NCBI GenBank assembly: GCA_001660395.1 | Contig: LXWE01000002.1 | Span: forward strand, 1,116,001 to 1,180,000 | DNA: 64,000 nucleotides | Direction of reading: 5' to 3' | Source: Alteromonadaceae bacterium XY-R5 | GTDB taxonomy: Bacteria; Pseudomonadota; Gammaproteobacteria; Enterobacterales; Alteromonadaceae | Shown here: one piece after another, positions 46,572 to 52,639 of the stretch | How the letters are laid out: every line of letters starts with the position of its first letter | Position numbering within the stretch: the first letter of the stretch is position 1 | Position numbers and translations under genes: made by a program | The notes under the pieces: model-generated | Databases searched by the model: none | What the model saw: the letters and a program-made list of their open reading frames with translations, nothing else | What the model was told of the DNA's origin: nothing

Positions 46572-46844
46572 GCTACGACGACCTGTCGCGGCTTTGCCGC
46601 CACCACTGCCAAACCGTAGTGCGTTGTTTAATTTAATAAAACCACTGTAAAACAACCTAGCGCAGTTGAAAACAACAGATGGTGTTTTTATTTACCACGA
46701 ACAGATAGTTAGCAGAGAGAACCCCGGCGGGAAACCTAGTGGTGTGATTTGAAGAAAGTGCCGACTTTACGAAACAACCTGCTGAAACAACCCTGCCCTA
46801 AAAACCAACTTTAAACTAACTTTTTAAGGCAGTAAGGAACAGAC
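46572..46844 (-). repeat. ORF-less cassette copy 2 (body)
   Basis: A 273-bp body closely matching copies 1, 4 and 5, with the GCGGC hairpin, the AAACCTAGTGGTGTG block and the GGCAGTAAGGAAC right end. It is the left-hand member of a tandem run of three ORF-less cassettes that leaves 46460-47622 without genes. Confidence 0.78.
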
Positions 46845-46913
46845 TGCTAACGCCTCAAATTTGCGGCAAAAACCGCGCAGCGAGTTTTTGTCCGGAACAT
46901 TTGTTTGTTAGCA
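46845..46913 (-). repeat. attC site 17 (TTTGCGGC type)
   Basis: A 69-bp attC from TGCTAAC to GTTAGCA, nearly identical to attC 16, 18 and 28. It belongs to ORF-less cassette copy 3. Confidence 0.87.
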
Positions 46914-47187
46914 GCTACGACGACCTGTCGCGGCTTTGCCGCCAACACTGCCAATGCGTAGTGCTTTGATTAAATTAATAAAACCACTTTAAAACAACCT
47001 AGCGTAGTTTGAAACAGCGAACGGTATTTTTGTTTACCTTAGATGCACTTTTACGAAGAAAGACGCGGCAGAAGGCGCAGGAAAAATAAAAGACCGGATT
47101 TGGTGGGAAGTCGAATAAACCGTGCTGATACAACCCTGCCCTAAAATCCAACTTTGAGCTGTCTTCTTGATGCTGTAAGGACAGGCT
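46914..47187 (-). repeat. ORF-less cassette copy 3 (body, divergent)
   Basis: A 274-bp body. The left 100 bp or so match the other copies, but the middle (about 47040-47130) is clearly divergent, while overall length is kept to within one or two bases. The right end has TGCTGTAAGGACAGGCTG instead of GGCAGTAAGGAAC. Confidence 0.7.
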
Positions 47188-47256
47188 GTCTAACGCCTCA
47201 AATTTGCGGCAAAAACCGCGCAGCGAGTTTTTGTCCGGAACATTTTTTTGTTAGCA
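47188..47256 (-). repeat. attC site 18 (TTTGCGGC type)
   Basis: A 69-bp attC from GTCTAAC to GTTAGCA, the attC of ORF-less cassette copy 4. Confidence 0.87.
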
Positions 47257-47529
47257 GCTACACTGGCCTGTCGCGGCTTTGCCGCCAACACTGCCAAACC
47301 GTAGTGCTTTGATTAATTTAATAAAACTACTGTAAAACAACCTAGCGGGATTGGAAACAACCAATGGTGTTTTTATTTACCTTGAATAGATGGTTAGCAG
47401 AGAGAGCCCCGGCATGAAACCTAGTGGTGTGATTTGCGGAAAATGCCGACTTTACAAAACAACCTGCTGAAACATCCCTGCCCTAAAACCCAACTTTGCA
47501 CTGATTTTTTAAGGCAGTAAGGAACAGAC
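47257..47529 (-). repeat. ORF-less cassette copy 4 (body)
   Basis: A 273-bp body, the right-hand member of the tandem run. It keeps the GCGGC-TTT-GCCGC hairpin, the CTGTAAAACAACCTAGCGGG block and the GGCAGTAAGGAACAGACTGC right end. Confidence 0.78.
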
Positions 47530-47628
47530 TGCTAACGCTTTGCTAATGGGCTGCCGCAGCAAAGCGTAGGCAGTCCCGTGGAGGCCACACTGTTTGTGGC
47601 CGGAACGAAATTAAGCAACTTGTTAGTT
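47530..47628 (-). repeat. attC site 19
   Basis: A 99-bp element from TGCTAAC to GTTAGTT with GCCTACGCTTTGC-like arms and a GGCCACA/TGTGGCC hairpin. It supplies the stop codon of cassette 19. Confidence 0.8.
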
Positions 47629-48021
47629 TTCAACTGCCGCAACCAATTTGTCATCAATTAAAAGATTGCCATCGCGAATTAAGACATCGCCAAGCCACAC
47701 TGTACCGTAAAATTTATTGTCCAGATACAGCTCTTTACGGTACCGTCCAACAATTTCCAACTTATGTTGACTAGATTGTGTGCCGAATATTACGGTATGT
47801 CTCAAAGGTGAAGGTGATGTTTTACCTACAGTGGAAATAGGCATAAGCTCCTCGCTGTAGGGTTCCATGATTTTGATGGTTAACCCTGGGTGATTAACAT
47901 TATATTCCACCCAACCACCAACTCTCGTACCCGCATCTGCGCCAGTAAATCCAATCATGTTGGCGCAACCAGATAAAAAAAGTACAACTCCTAACATGCT
48001 CAATTTAACAAAAATACTCAT
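47623..48021 (-). CDS. Cassette 19: lipoprotein, unknown
   Basis: A 132-residue predicted lipoprotein with signal peptide and lipobox LFLSGC (Cys19). The mature part is beta-rich (YNVNHPGLTIKIMEPYSEEL, LYLDNKFYGTVWLGDVLIRD) and ends in NLLIDDKLVAAVEN. The family is not recognised. Its TAA stop is supplied by the attC 19 core box. It should sit in the cell envelope. Confidence 0.65.
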   Translation of the reverse strand: MSIFVKLSMLGVVLFLSGCANMIGFTGADAGTRVGGWVEYNVNHPGLTIKIMEPYSEELMPISTVGKTSPSPLRHTVIFGTQSSQHKLEIVGRYRKELYLDNKFYGTVWLGDVLIRDGNLLIDDKLVAAVEN

Positions 48022-48036
48022 AGAGTCCTCTAAAAA

Positions 48037-48113
48037 ACTAACGCCCGTATTTGGGGCCGACTGAAAGGAGGTCCAAAGCCACGAAGTGGCTGATCAACAT
48101 ACGCTTGTTAGCA
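48037..48113 (-). repeat. attC site 20
   Basis: A 77-bp element from AACTAAC to GTTAGCA with an AGCCACGAAGTGGCT hairpin in the centre. Confidence 0.8.
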
Positions 48114-48131
48114 GTGTATTGCCACCAAACG

Positions 48132-48392
48132 CTACCTTAAATCTTTATCGTCAGCTACTAAACCACCGTGACTAAATAGCCTAAGAAGCAATTTAGGCAT
48201 GTAGCCTGCTATGGCCACGTAGGAAAAAGACACAGCACCTAAGAACATACCAATTGCCAATTCCCAGTTTTGATACTTACCTGGACCGCTTTCATAAATG
48301 GAAATTAATGTTAGGGCACAAACAGCCCACATTAAGATTGCAATAAAGAATGAAAGAACTCTGAATAGTGGTCTAGCTTCGTTAGTTTTCAC
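48132..48392 (-). CDS. Cassette 20: small membrane protein, unknown
   Basis: An 86-residue protein with two membrane segments (about residues 11-31 and 43-65), a polar loop containing ESGPGKYQNW and a basic-then-acidic tail (LVADDKDLR). The family is not recognised. It is bounded by attC 20 and attC 21. Confidence 0.58.
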   Translation of the reverse strand: MKTNEARPLFRVLSFFIAILMWAVCALTLISIYESGPGKYQNWELAIGMFLGAVSFSYVAIAGYMPKLLLRLFSHGGLVADDKDLR

Positions 48393-48406
48393 AAAACTCC
48401 CTGTAC

Positions 48407-48521
48407 TGCTAACGCCCGCATAACGGGCAAAAATACGTAGGCTATAATGACGAGCGAAGCGAGGGGGCCTACGTGTTTTTGTCCCTAGCGAGCGCAGCGA
48501 GTGTTAATGCGTTTGTTAGTT
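48407..48521 (-). repeat. attC site 21 (long type)
   Basis: A 115-bp attC from TGCTAAC to GTTAGTT with ACGTAGGC / GCCTACGT arms around a GAGCGAAGCGAG centre. It supplies the stop codon of cassette 21. Confidence 0.87.
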
Positions 48522-48971
48522 GCCAGTTGTCCTTAACCACATTTTTAATATGTGCCAGACAATAAACAAGATGCCACCTATTACTAAAAATCTGAACTGC
48601 CACTTTGAGTGACTATTTTGAGCAGCTTGGTTTGAAGCATACGCCTGCCTAATCCCTTGAGACGCAGCTGAAATATGGGCAGGGTTATTTCCACACTCTT
48701 CATGTTCGCCTCGCTCAACTTTGAGGAGGTCGATATTCGCTACAGTGTTAGAATTGTCATACTGGACCGTCCTGCAACCACAAAAGAAACTAAAAGCCCA
48801 ACAAAGCACGGCAATACCAAGAGGAATAAGAGAATATTCTAACTCCATATCTTTAGTTGCCTGCGTGCTAAATGCAATTGCAGAAGCTGCGACAGCTAAT
48901 AGAAAATAAATATATTTATGCTGCGATGTTACCAACTGATTGTGCAGCATTCTTACATTATCATCGGACAT
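48516..48971 (-). CDS. Cassette 21: membrane protein, unknown
   Basis: A 151-residue protein starting at 48971 (MSDDNVRMLHNQLVTSQHKY); the frame upstream runs into attC 22 and is rejected. It has two close membrane segments (about residues 19-37 and 45-63), a long polar loop with CGNNPAHISAASQGIRQAYA, and a C-terminal membrane segment (FLVIGGILFIVWHILKMWL). Proteins of this layout are annotated only as hypothetical in marine gammaproteobacteria. Its stop lies in the attC 21 core box. Confidence 0.6.
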   Translation of the reverse strand: MSDDNVRMLHNQLVTSQHKYIYFLLAVAASAIAFSTQATKDMELEYSLIPLGIAVLCWAFSFFCGCRTVQYDNSNTVANIDLLKVERGEHEECGNNPAHISAASQGIRQAYASNQAAQNSHSKWQFRFLVIGGILFIVWHILKMWLRTTGN

Positions 48972-48988
48972 TGCAAATTCCTTTTGGC

Positions 48989-49058
48989 AACTGACGCCCC
49001 AAGCAGGGGCTATTTTGAGCGCAGCGAGAAATAGTCCCACTGCCTTGGTTTGTTATGT
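48989..49058 (-). repeat. attC site 22 (70-bp type, altered core box)
   Basis: A 70-bp attC of the CCAAGCAGGGG type ending in GTTATGT. Its left core box is AACTGAC, with TGAC in place of the conserved TAAC, unlike every other copy of this type, so recombination at this site may be impaired. Confidence 0.82.
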
Positions 49059-49076
49059 GCAAAGCTGTTGCGACCT

Positions 49077-49379
49077 TTAGCCATTGCTGCATTCCTTTGC
49101 TTGATAATTAAAACTGCCACCGCTATCTAAGCACTTATCAATTTCTATTTGTTGAACTAGTGTGTCGTAAGTTATGAATGCCAAAACTACAACAATAACC
49201 CAAAATAATAAGCCAACAATAAACACTGTAAATCCATCTGGATTTATGTCTCTCTTGAATTTCCGACAGATAAGATAGCCAATTCCTCTGCATAGAAATT
49301 CAACCAACACTTCTGAGACTATGCGACCAAAGAATCGAGCGACAACCTCTATCAAATCCACAACTCCATCGAGTGCCAC
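49077..49379 (-). CDS. Cassette 22: membrane protein, first of a duplicated pair
   Basis: A 100-residue protein (MALDGVVDLIEVVARFFGRI start) with one strong membrane segment at about residues 49-70 (FIVGLLFWVIVVVLAFITY) and a short C-terminal domain with two cysteines (IDKCLDSGGSFNYQAKECSN), probably outside the cytoplasm. The family is not recognised. A near-identical copy is at 51098-51400, differing at four residues. Confidence 0.65.
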   Translation of the reverse strand: MALDGVVDLIEVVARFFGRIVSEVLVEFLCRGIGYLICRKFKRDINPDGFTVFIVGLLFWVIVVVLAFITYDTLVQQIEIDKCLDSGGSFNYQAKECSNG

Positions 49380-49401
49380 TTAGCTATCTATCCTCTCTTG
49401 C

Positions 49402-49471
49402 ACATAACGCCCCAAGCAGGGGCTATTTTGAGCGCAGCGAGAAATAGTCCCACTGCCTTGGATTGTTAGGT
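49402..49471 (-). repeat. attC site 23 (70-bp type)
   Basis: A 70-bp attC from ACATAAC to GTTAGGT of the CCAAGCAGGGG type. Confidence 0.88.
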
Positions 49472-49494
49472 GCGGCTTTATGCAAAACACCACC

Positions 49495-49779
49495 CTAAAC
49501 AACCGTCTTTAACTTCATTTTCGATCTTGTACCCAGCAATATTACCAAACCAAAAATTATATTATTTGGAATTGCTACAACTAAAAACGTGGCCCAAAAA
49601 TGATTGAATCCCTGATAGAGCAACCATTGCGCCCCAGGCCAATAAATGGCAAAAAACAAATCTTCTAGGGGATATATAGCGCATGTACCAAACATTGATG
49701 TGATTGGATAAAGAAGCGCTATTTCTACTGCAATTGCGATCAATATCTTGAAAAGTAGCTTCAAATTTACTCCAAGCAC
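49495..49779 (-). CDS. Cassette 23: membrane protein, unknown
   Basis: A 94-residue protein with three hydrophobic segments (about residues 8-28, 38-55 and 62-82) and a basic C-terminus (GTRSKMKLKTVV). The family is not recognised. A second frame across 49562-49864 is open but overlaps attC 24 and looks unlike a protein, so this frame is preferred. Confidence 0.55.
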   Translation of the reverse strand: MLGVNLKLLFKILIAIAVEIALLYPITSMFGTCAIYPLEDLFFAIYWPGAQWLLYQGFNHFWATFLVVAIPNNIIFGLVILLGTRSKMKLKTVV

Positions 49780-49885
49780 CTAACGCCCAAATATGGGGCG
49801 CGAACATGCAGGCGATAATGGCGAAGCCGCCTGCGTGTTTGCGTCCCAGTGCGCCTTGGCGCACGCCATAATTTGTTTGTTATGC
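49778..49885 (-). repeat. attC site 24 (long type)
   Basis: A 108-bp attC from ACCTAAC to GTTATGC with CATGCAGGCG / CGCCTGCGTG arms. It supplies the stop codon of cassette 24. Confidence 0.85.
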
Positions 49886-50146
49886 AGCATTAACTGAATA
49901 ATTGCGCCATGGTATTTGGCTTATGTGAAGATTAGCCAAAAATTTAGCAAGATCTTGCCTACCCTTGTATGTTGGCCTGCCTCTAGAATCCTGCGCCATT
50001 AAAACAATTGGCATACCAGGAAACACGAAGGAGAATTCTTGTACTGCTTGTTGACTCTGCTGGATACTATCTAAAACGTGCTTTTTAACGATAACGACCG
50101 CAAAAGTAACGCCTTGCTCTTTGATAACCGCTGCTTGAATCTGCAT
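49880..50146 (-). CDS. Cassette 24: hypothetical protein of a common cassette family
   Basis: An 88-residue soluble protein (MQIQAAVIKEQGVTFAVVIV start, GMPIVLMAQDSRGRPTYKGR, end IPWRNYSVNAA). I believe close relatives are frequent in marine integron arrays, always as hypothetical proteins. The start at 50146 has AAAGGGTGAAG upstream; an ATG at 50167 is also in frame. The TAA stop is supplied by the attC 24 core box. Confidence 0.62.
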   Translation of the reverse strand: MQIQAAVIKEQGVTFAVVIVKKHVLDSIQQSQQAVQEFSFVFPGMPIVLMAQDSRGRPTYKGRQDLAKFLANLHISQIPWRNYSVNAA

Positions 50147-50250
50147 AACTTCACCCTTTTTCAACATGGAGTCTAAATTATGCGCTTATTTTTCATACAG
50201 TGCAATATACAGCATGTATAAACATCCAGCTGTGATGAATTTTATGTGCT

Positions 50251-50364
50251 GCATAACACCCCGCTTAGGGGCAATAACATGTGGGCTAAAATTTGAGCGA
50301 AGCGACTGAGCCCACGTGTTATTGTCCCAGGGAGCTTGCGACCGACTACAGCGGTTTGTTATAC
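50251..50364 (-). repeat. attC site 25 (long type)
   Basis: A 114-bp attC from GCATAAC to GTTATAC with ATGTGGGCT / AGCCCACGT arms around a GAGCGAAGCGACTG centre. It supplies the stop codon of cassette 25. Confidence 0.87.
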
Positions 50365-50679
50365 GTTACTGAATTTGCTTAATATTGCCTTGCAAGCATT
50401 TCCAACGTCTTGCGAGTAAAAATCTATTAGCTCTGATACTTCCTTGTCTGATTTTTCTAAGAAATCTTTGGAGCATAACGGTCTAACTTTTTCCAAAGGT
50501 AAATGATCAGCTTCTGAGGCGATTAAACCAAAAACATGAAACTCAGTTTCCCAGCATTGCCCATATATTCTATTACCGATGTAAGATAGCTCGGTAACTC
50601 TGTCAATAAAGAGAGAGTTATTGTTTAACAAGGCTTTGGCATGTTCACAAGCCGCTATTTTTTCTTGTTCAAGACTCAT
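50359..50679 (-). CDS. Cassette 25: hypothetical protein
   Basis: A 106-residue soluble, mildly acidic protein (MSLEQEKIAACEHAKALLNN start; GQCWETEFHVFGLIASE; KEVSELIDFYSQDVGNACKA). No motif is recognised; the N-terminal and C-terminal halves look helical. Its stop codon TAA is in the attC 25 core box. Confidence 0.57.
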   Translation of the reverse strand: MSLEQEKIAACEHAKALLNNNSLFIDRVTELSYIGNRIYGQCWETEFHVFGLIASEADHLPLEKVRPLCSKDFLEKSDKEVSELIDFYSQDVGNACKAILSKFSNV

Positions 50680-50691
50680 AGTTTCAAAAGC

Positions 50692-50761
50692 GTATAACGC
50701 CCCAAGCAGGGGCTATTTTGAGCGCAGCGAGAAATAGTCCCACTGCCTTGGTTTGTTAGAA
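50692..50761 (-). repeat. attC site 26 (70-bp type)
   Basis: A 70-bp attC from GTATAAC to GTTAGAA of the CCAAGCAGGGG type. Confidence 0.88.
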
Positions 50762-50766
50762 GTTGC

Positions 50767-51003
50767 TTATGCACGCGATATTAACTCGATAGTTTCAGAG
50801 AATAGATCATCTTGCTTGTAATGTACTAAGCCACCAAAATCAGTGTCGACCAAAATGCCTGATTTTAAATAAGCCCACTGTTCTTTTGAGCAGTGATTAG
50901 AATATTCTGATCTGTCTATGTCTGCTACGACCCTACCTTGATATTGACCACCAATAAGAATGCAGTCACCTAATTGTGAGCTTTTTCCATCGATATATTT
51001 CAT
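50767..51003 (-). CDS. Cassette 26: hypothetical protein
   Basis: A 78-residue soluble, beta-rich protein (MKYIDGKSSQLGDCILIGGQ, then YQGRVVADIDRSEYSNHC, later ILVDTDFGGLVHY). The spacing of hydrophobic strands suggests a small SH3-like barrel, as is common for immunity-type or modifier proteins, but no family is recognised. It is bounded by attC 26 and attC 27. Confidence 0.57.
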   Translation of the reverse strand: MKYIDGKSSQLGDCILIGGQYQGRVVADIDRSEYSNHCSKEQWAYLKSGILVDTDFGGLVHYKQDDLFSETIELISRA

Positions 51004-51009
51004 AGCAAC

Positions 51010-51079
51010 TTCTAACGCCCCAAGCAGGGGCTATTTTGAGCGCAGCGAGAAATAGTCCCACTGCCTTGGTTTGTTATGT
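51010..51079 (-). repeat. attC site 27 (70-bp type)
   Basis: A 70-bp attC from TTCTAAC to GTTATGT of the CCAAGCAGGGG type. Together with the adjoining cassette gene it repeats the attC 22-cassette 22 unit. Confidence 0.88.
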
Positions 51080-51097
51080 GCAAAGCTGCTGCGACCT

Positions 51098-51400
51098 TTA
51101 GCCATTGCTGCATTCCTTTGCTTGATAATTAAAACTGCCACCGCTATCTAAGCACTTATCAATTTCTATTTGTTGAACTAGTGTGTCGTACGTTATGAAT
51201 GCCAAAACTACAACAATTACCCAAAATAATAAGCCAACAATTAACACTGTAAATCCATCTGGATTTATGCCTCTCTTGAATTTTCGACAGAGAAGATAGC
51301 CAATTCCTCTGCATAGAAATTCGACCAACACTTCTGAGGCTATGCGACCAAAGAATCGAGCGACAACCTCTATCAAATCCACAACTCCATCGAGTGCCAC
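51098..51400 (-). CDS. Cassette 27: membrane protein, second copy of cassette 22
   Basis: A 100-residue protein that differs from the one at 49077-49379 at four positions (Val to Ala in the GRI-SEV segment, Ile to Leu before CRKFKR, Asp to Gly before INPDGF, Phe to Leu after GFTV). It has the same single membrane segment and two-cysteine C-terminus. Flanking DNA on both sides of the gene is also duplicated, including the same 70-bp attC type, so whole cassettes were copied or captured twice. Confidence 0.65.
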   Translation of the reverse strand: MALDGVVDLIEVVARFFGRIASEVLVEFLCRGIGYLLCRKFKRGINPDGFTVLIVGLLFWVIVVVLAFITYDTLVQQIEIDKCLDSGGSFNYQAKECSNG

Positions 51401-51422
51401 TTAGCTATCTATCCTCTCTTGC

Positions 51423-51490
51423 ACATAACGTCCAAATTTGCGGCAAAAACCGCGCAGCGAGTTTTTGTCCGGAACATTTGTTTGTTAGCA
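51423..51490 (-). repeat. attC site 28 (TTTGCGGC type)
   Basis: A 68-bp attC from ACATAAC to GTTAGCA, the attC of ORF-less cassette copy 5 and nearly identical to attC 16-18. Confidence 0.87.
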
Positions 51491-51762
51491 GCTACGATGA
51501 CCTGTCGCGGCTTGCCGCCAACACTGCCAATGCGTAGTGTGTTGTTTAAATTAATAAAACCACTTTAAAACAACCTAGCGCAGTTGGAAACAACAACAGG
51601 TATTTTTATTTACCAAGAACAGATGGTTAGCAGAGAGGACCCCGGTAGGAAACCTAGTGGTGTGATTGGCAGAAAATGCCGACTTTACGAAACAACCTGC
51701 TGAAACAACCCTGCCCTAAAACCCAACTTTGAACTGAATTTTTGAAGCTGTAAGGACAAGCT
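51491..51762 (-). repeat. ORF-less cassette copy 5 (body)
   Basis: A 272-bp body, about 4 kb from the tandem run. It lacks one T in the GCGGC hairpin loop (CGGCTTGCCG) and otherwise follows copies 1, 2 and 4, including the AAACCTAGTGGTGTG block. Confidence 0.77.
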
Positions 51763-51877
51763 GACTAACATCCAAATAAGGGGCAGTAATACATGGGCTA
51801 AAATCGGAGCGAAGCGACAGCGCCCATGTGTTACTGTCCCAGCGAGCGGAGCGAGTAACTTAATTTTTTTGTTATGT
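51763..51877 (-). repeat. attC site 29 (long type)
   Basis: A 115-bp attC from GACTAAC to GTTATGT with ACATGGGCT / GCCCATGTG arms. It is the attC of the rightmost cassette. Confidence 0.86.
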
Positions 51878-51879
51878 AG

Positions 51880-52344
51880 CTAATCTTCAATAGTGATGTT
51901 TTCTTGCTTTAGTCTCTCTACAGCACTATCAATTTCTATTAGAAACACTGGAAAGTAAATACTGTTTAAAAAACTACCACCAAATAGCACTATGCTCTCA
52001 AACCCACGATCATTATGGTGATAAGCCTTAGTTATTTGAGCAAAAGGTATAGCTTTTTTAAACCCAAAATAGTTACGACCTAAAACCTCTTTGTCAGTTA
52101 TTGTTATAGCTGAAAATTTCGAAGCCAATGAAACGATTAAAGCGTATAAAAAAGAAGCCACAATAATAACTGCAACAATTATCGGAATGTGGAACATTTC
52201 AATATGCTTGAAAGCCTTACCAAATTCATAATCACTATTTACGAATTCTAAGACTGATAAAGCCATAAATATGCTACCTAAAATAGCTACAAGCTTTTTA
52301 AATAGGTCCTTGAATAATGCTTTCCAATTAACTAGATACTGCAT
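51880..52344 (-). CDS. Cassette 29: membrane protein, unknown (first cassette)
   Basis: A 154-residue protein with two membrane segments (about residues 17-34 and 52-73) followed by a PH-like beta domain (SAITITDKEVLGRNYFGFKK, IPFAQITKAYHHNDRG). This layout resembles the bacterial PH-domain membrane proteins, but I would not assign a family. It is the rightmost cassette, next to the site where an attI would be expected, so it is the position from which the array would be fed. Confidence 0.6.
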   Translation of the reverse strand: MQYLVNWKALFKDLFKKLVAILGSIFMALSVLEFVNSDYEFGKAFKHIEMFHIPIIVAVIIVASFLYALIVSLASKFSAITITDKEVLGRNYFGFKKAIPFAQITKAYHHNDRGFESIVLFGGSFLNSIYFPVFLIEIDSAVERLKQENITIED

Positions 52345-52377
52345 ATTTCCCTGTAGCTACATAACAATTTATTCATA

Positions 52378-52411
52378 GACAAAATGTCCAGATAAATACG
52401 GACATTTTGTC
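52378..52411. promoter_or_regulatory. 12-bp perfect inverted repeat at the array boundary
   Basis: GACAAAATGTCC (52378-52389) and its exact complement (52400-52411) are separated by 10 bp, with a further TTTTGTC half-site at 52431-52437. The dyad could be an operator, a recombinase-type site or a vestige of attI. There is no T-run, so it is not a standard terminator. Confidence 0.55.
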
Positions 52412-52580
52412 CGATAGTATCCGGTAAATATTTTGTCTTTTAAAAATATTCTTCTGTTATAACGTCTTAGAGGTACATGCTCAAGCTGTATCGATAAAAT
52501 TGGACATGATGTCTATGAGTTGTCAAAAACTAGACAAACGCCTTGAAACTGTATAAATACACAGCAATGTGGGAGCAAAC

Positions 52581-52608
52581 AAAAAAGCGGACATAAGTCC
52601 GCTTTTTT
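52581..52608 (-). terminator. Rho-independent terminator after fabF
   Basis: A perfect stem (AAAAAAGCGGAC, ATAA, GTCCGCTTTTTT) with T-runs on both strands lies 32 bp past the fabF stop. It separates the fab operon from the cassette array. Confidence 0.9.
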
Positions 52609-52639
52609 ACATTAGGTTTACTGGTTTAACCCAATACTA

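Larger units (their letters stand above)
52345..52639. other. Right boundary of the cassette array, no integrase
   Basis: This is 295 bp between the first cassette and fabF. A lone core box ACATAAC at 52359-52365 (GTTATGT on the minus strand) marks the crossover point where attI would join the first cassette. No integrase ORF or recognisable remnant is present on either strand. A 12-bp perfect inverted repeat and the fabF terminator are annotated separately. A TTGACA hexamer on the minus strand (52521-52526) could be a -35 box facing the array, but no good -10 is found at standard spacing. Confidence 0.6.

Noticed and set aside
49562-49864. Alternative reading frame in cassette 23
   Set aside because: It overlaps attC 24 and encodes a cysteine/tryptophan-rich non-protein-like sequence, while the frame at 49495-49779 is a regular small membrane protein ending before attC 23.
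38894-51877. CRISPR array (regularly occurring similar repeats)
   Set aside because: The repeats are 44-118 bp imperfect palindromes of several types, spaced by whole genes of varied length, with YYTAAC and GTTRRRY ends. These are attC sites, not CRISPR repeats, and no cas gene is present.
52345-52639. Integron integrase or remnant at the array entry
   Set aside because: The gap is under 300 bp, has no open frame with tyrosine recombinase motifs on either strand, and ends in the fabF terminator.
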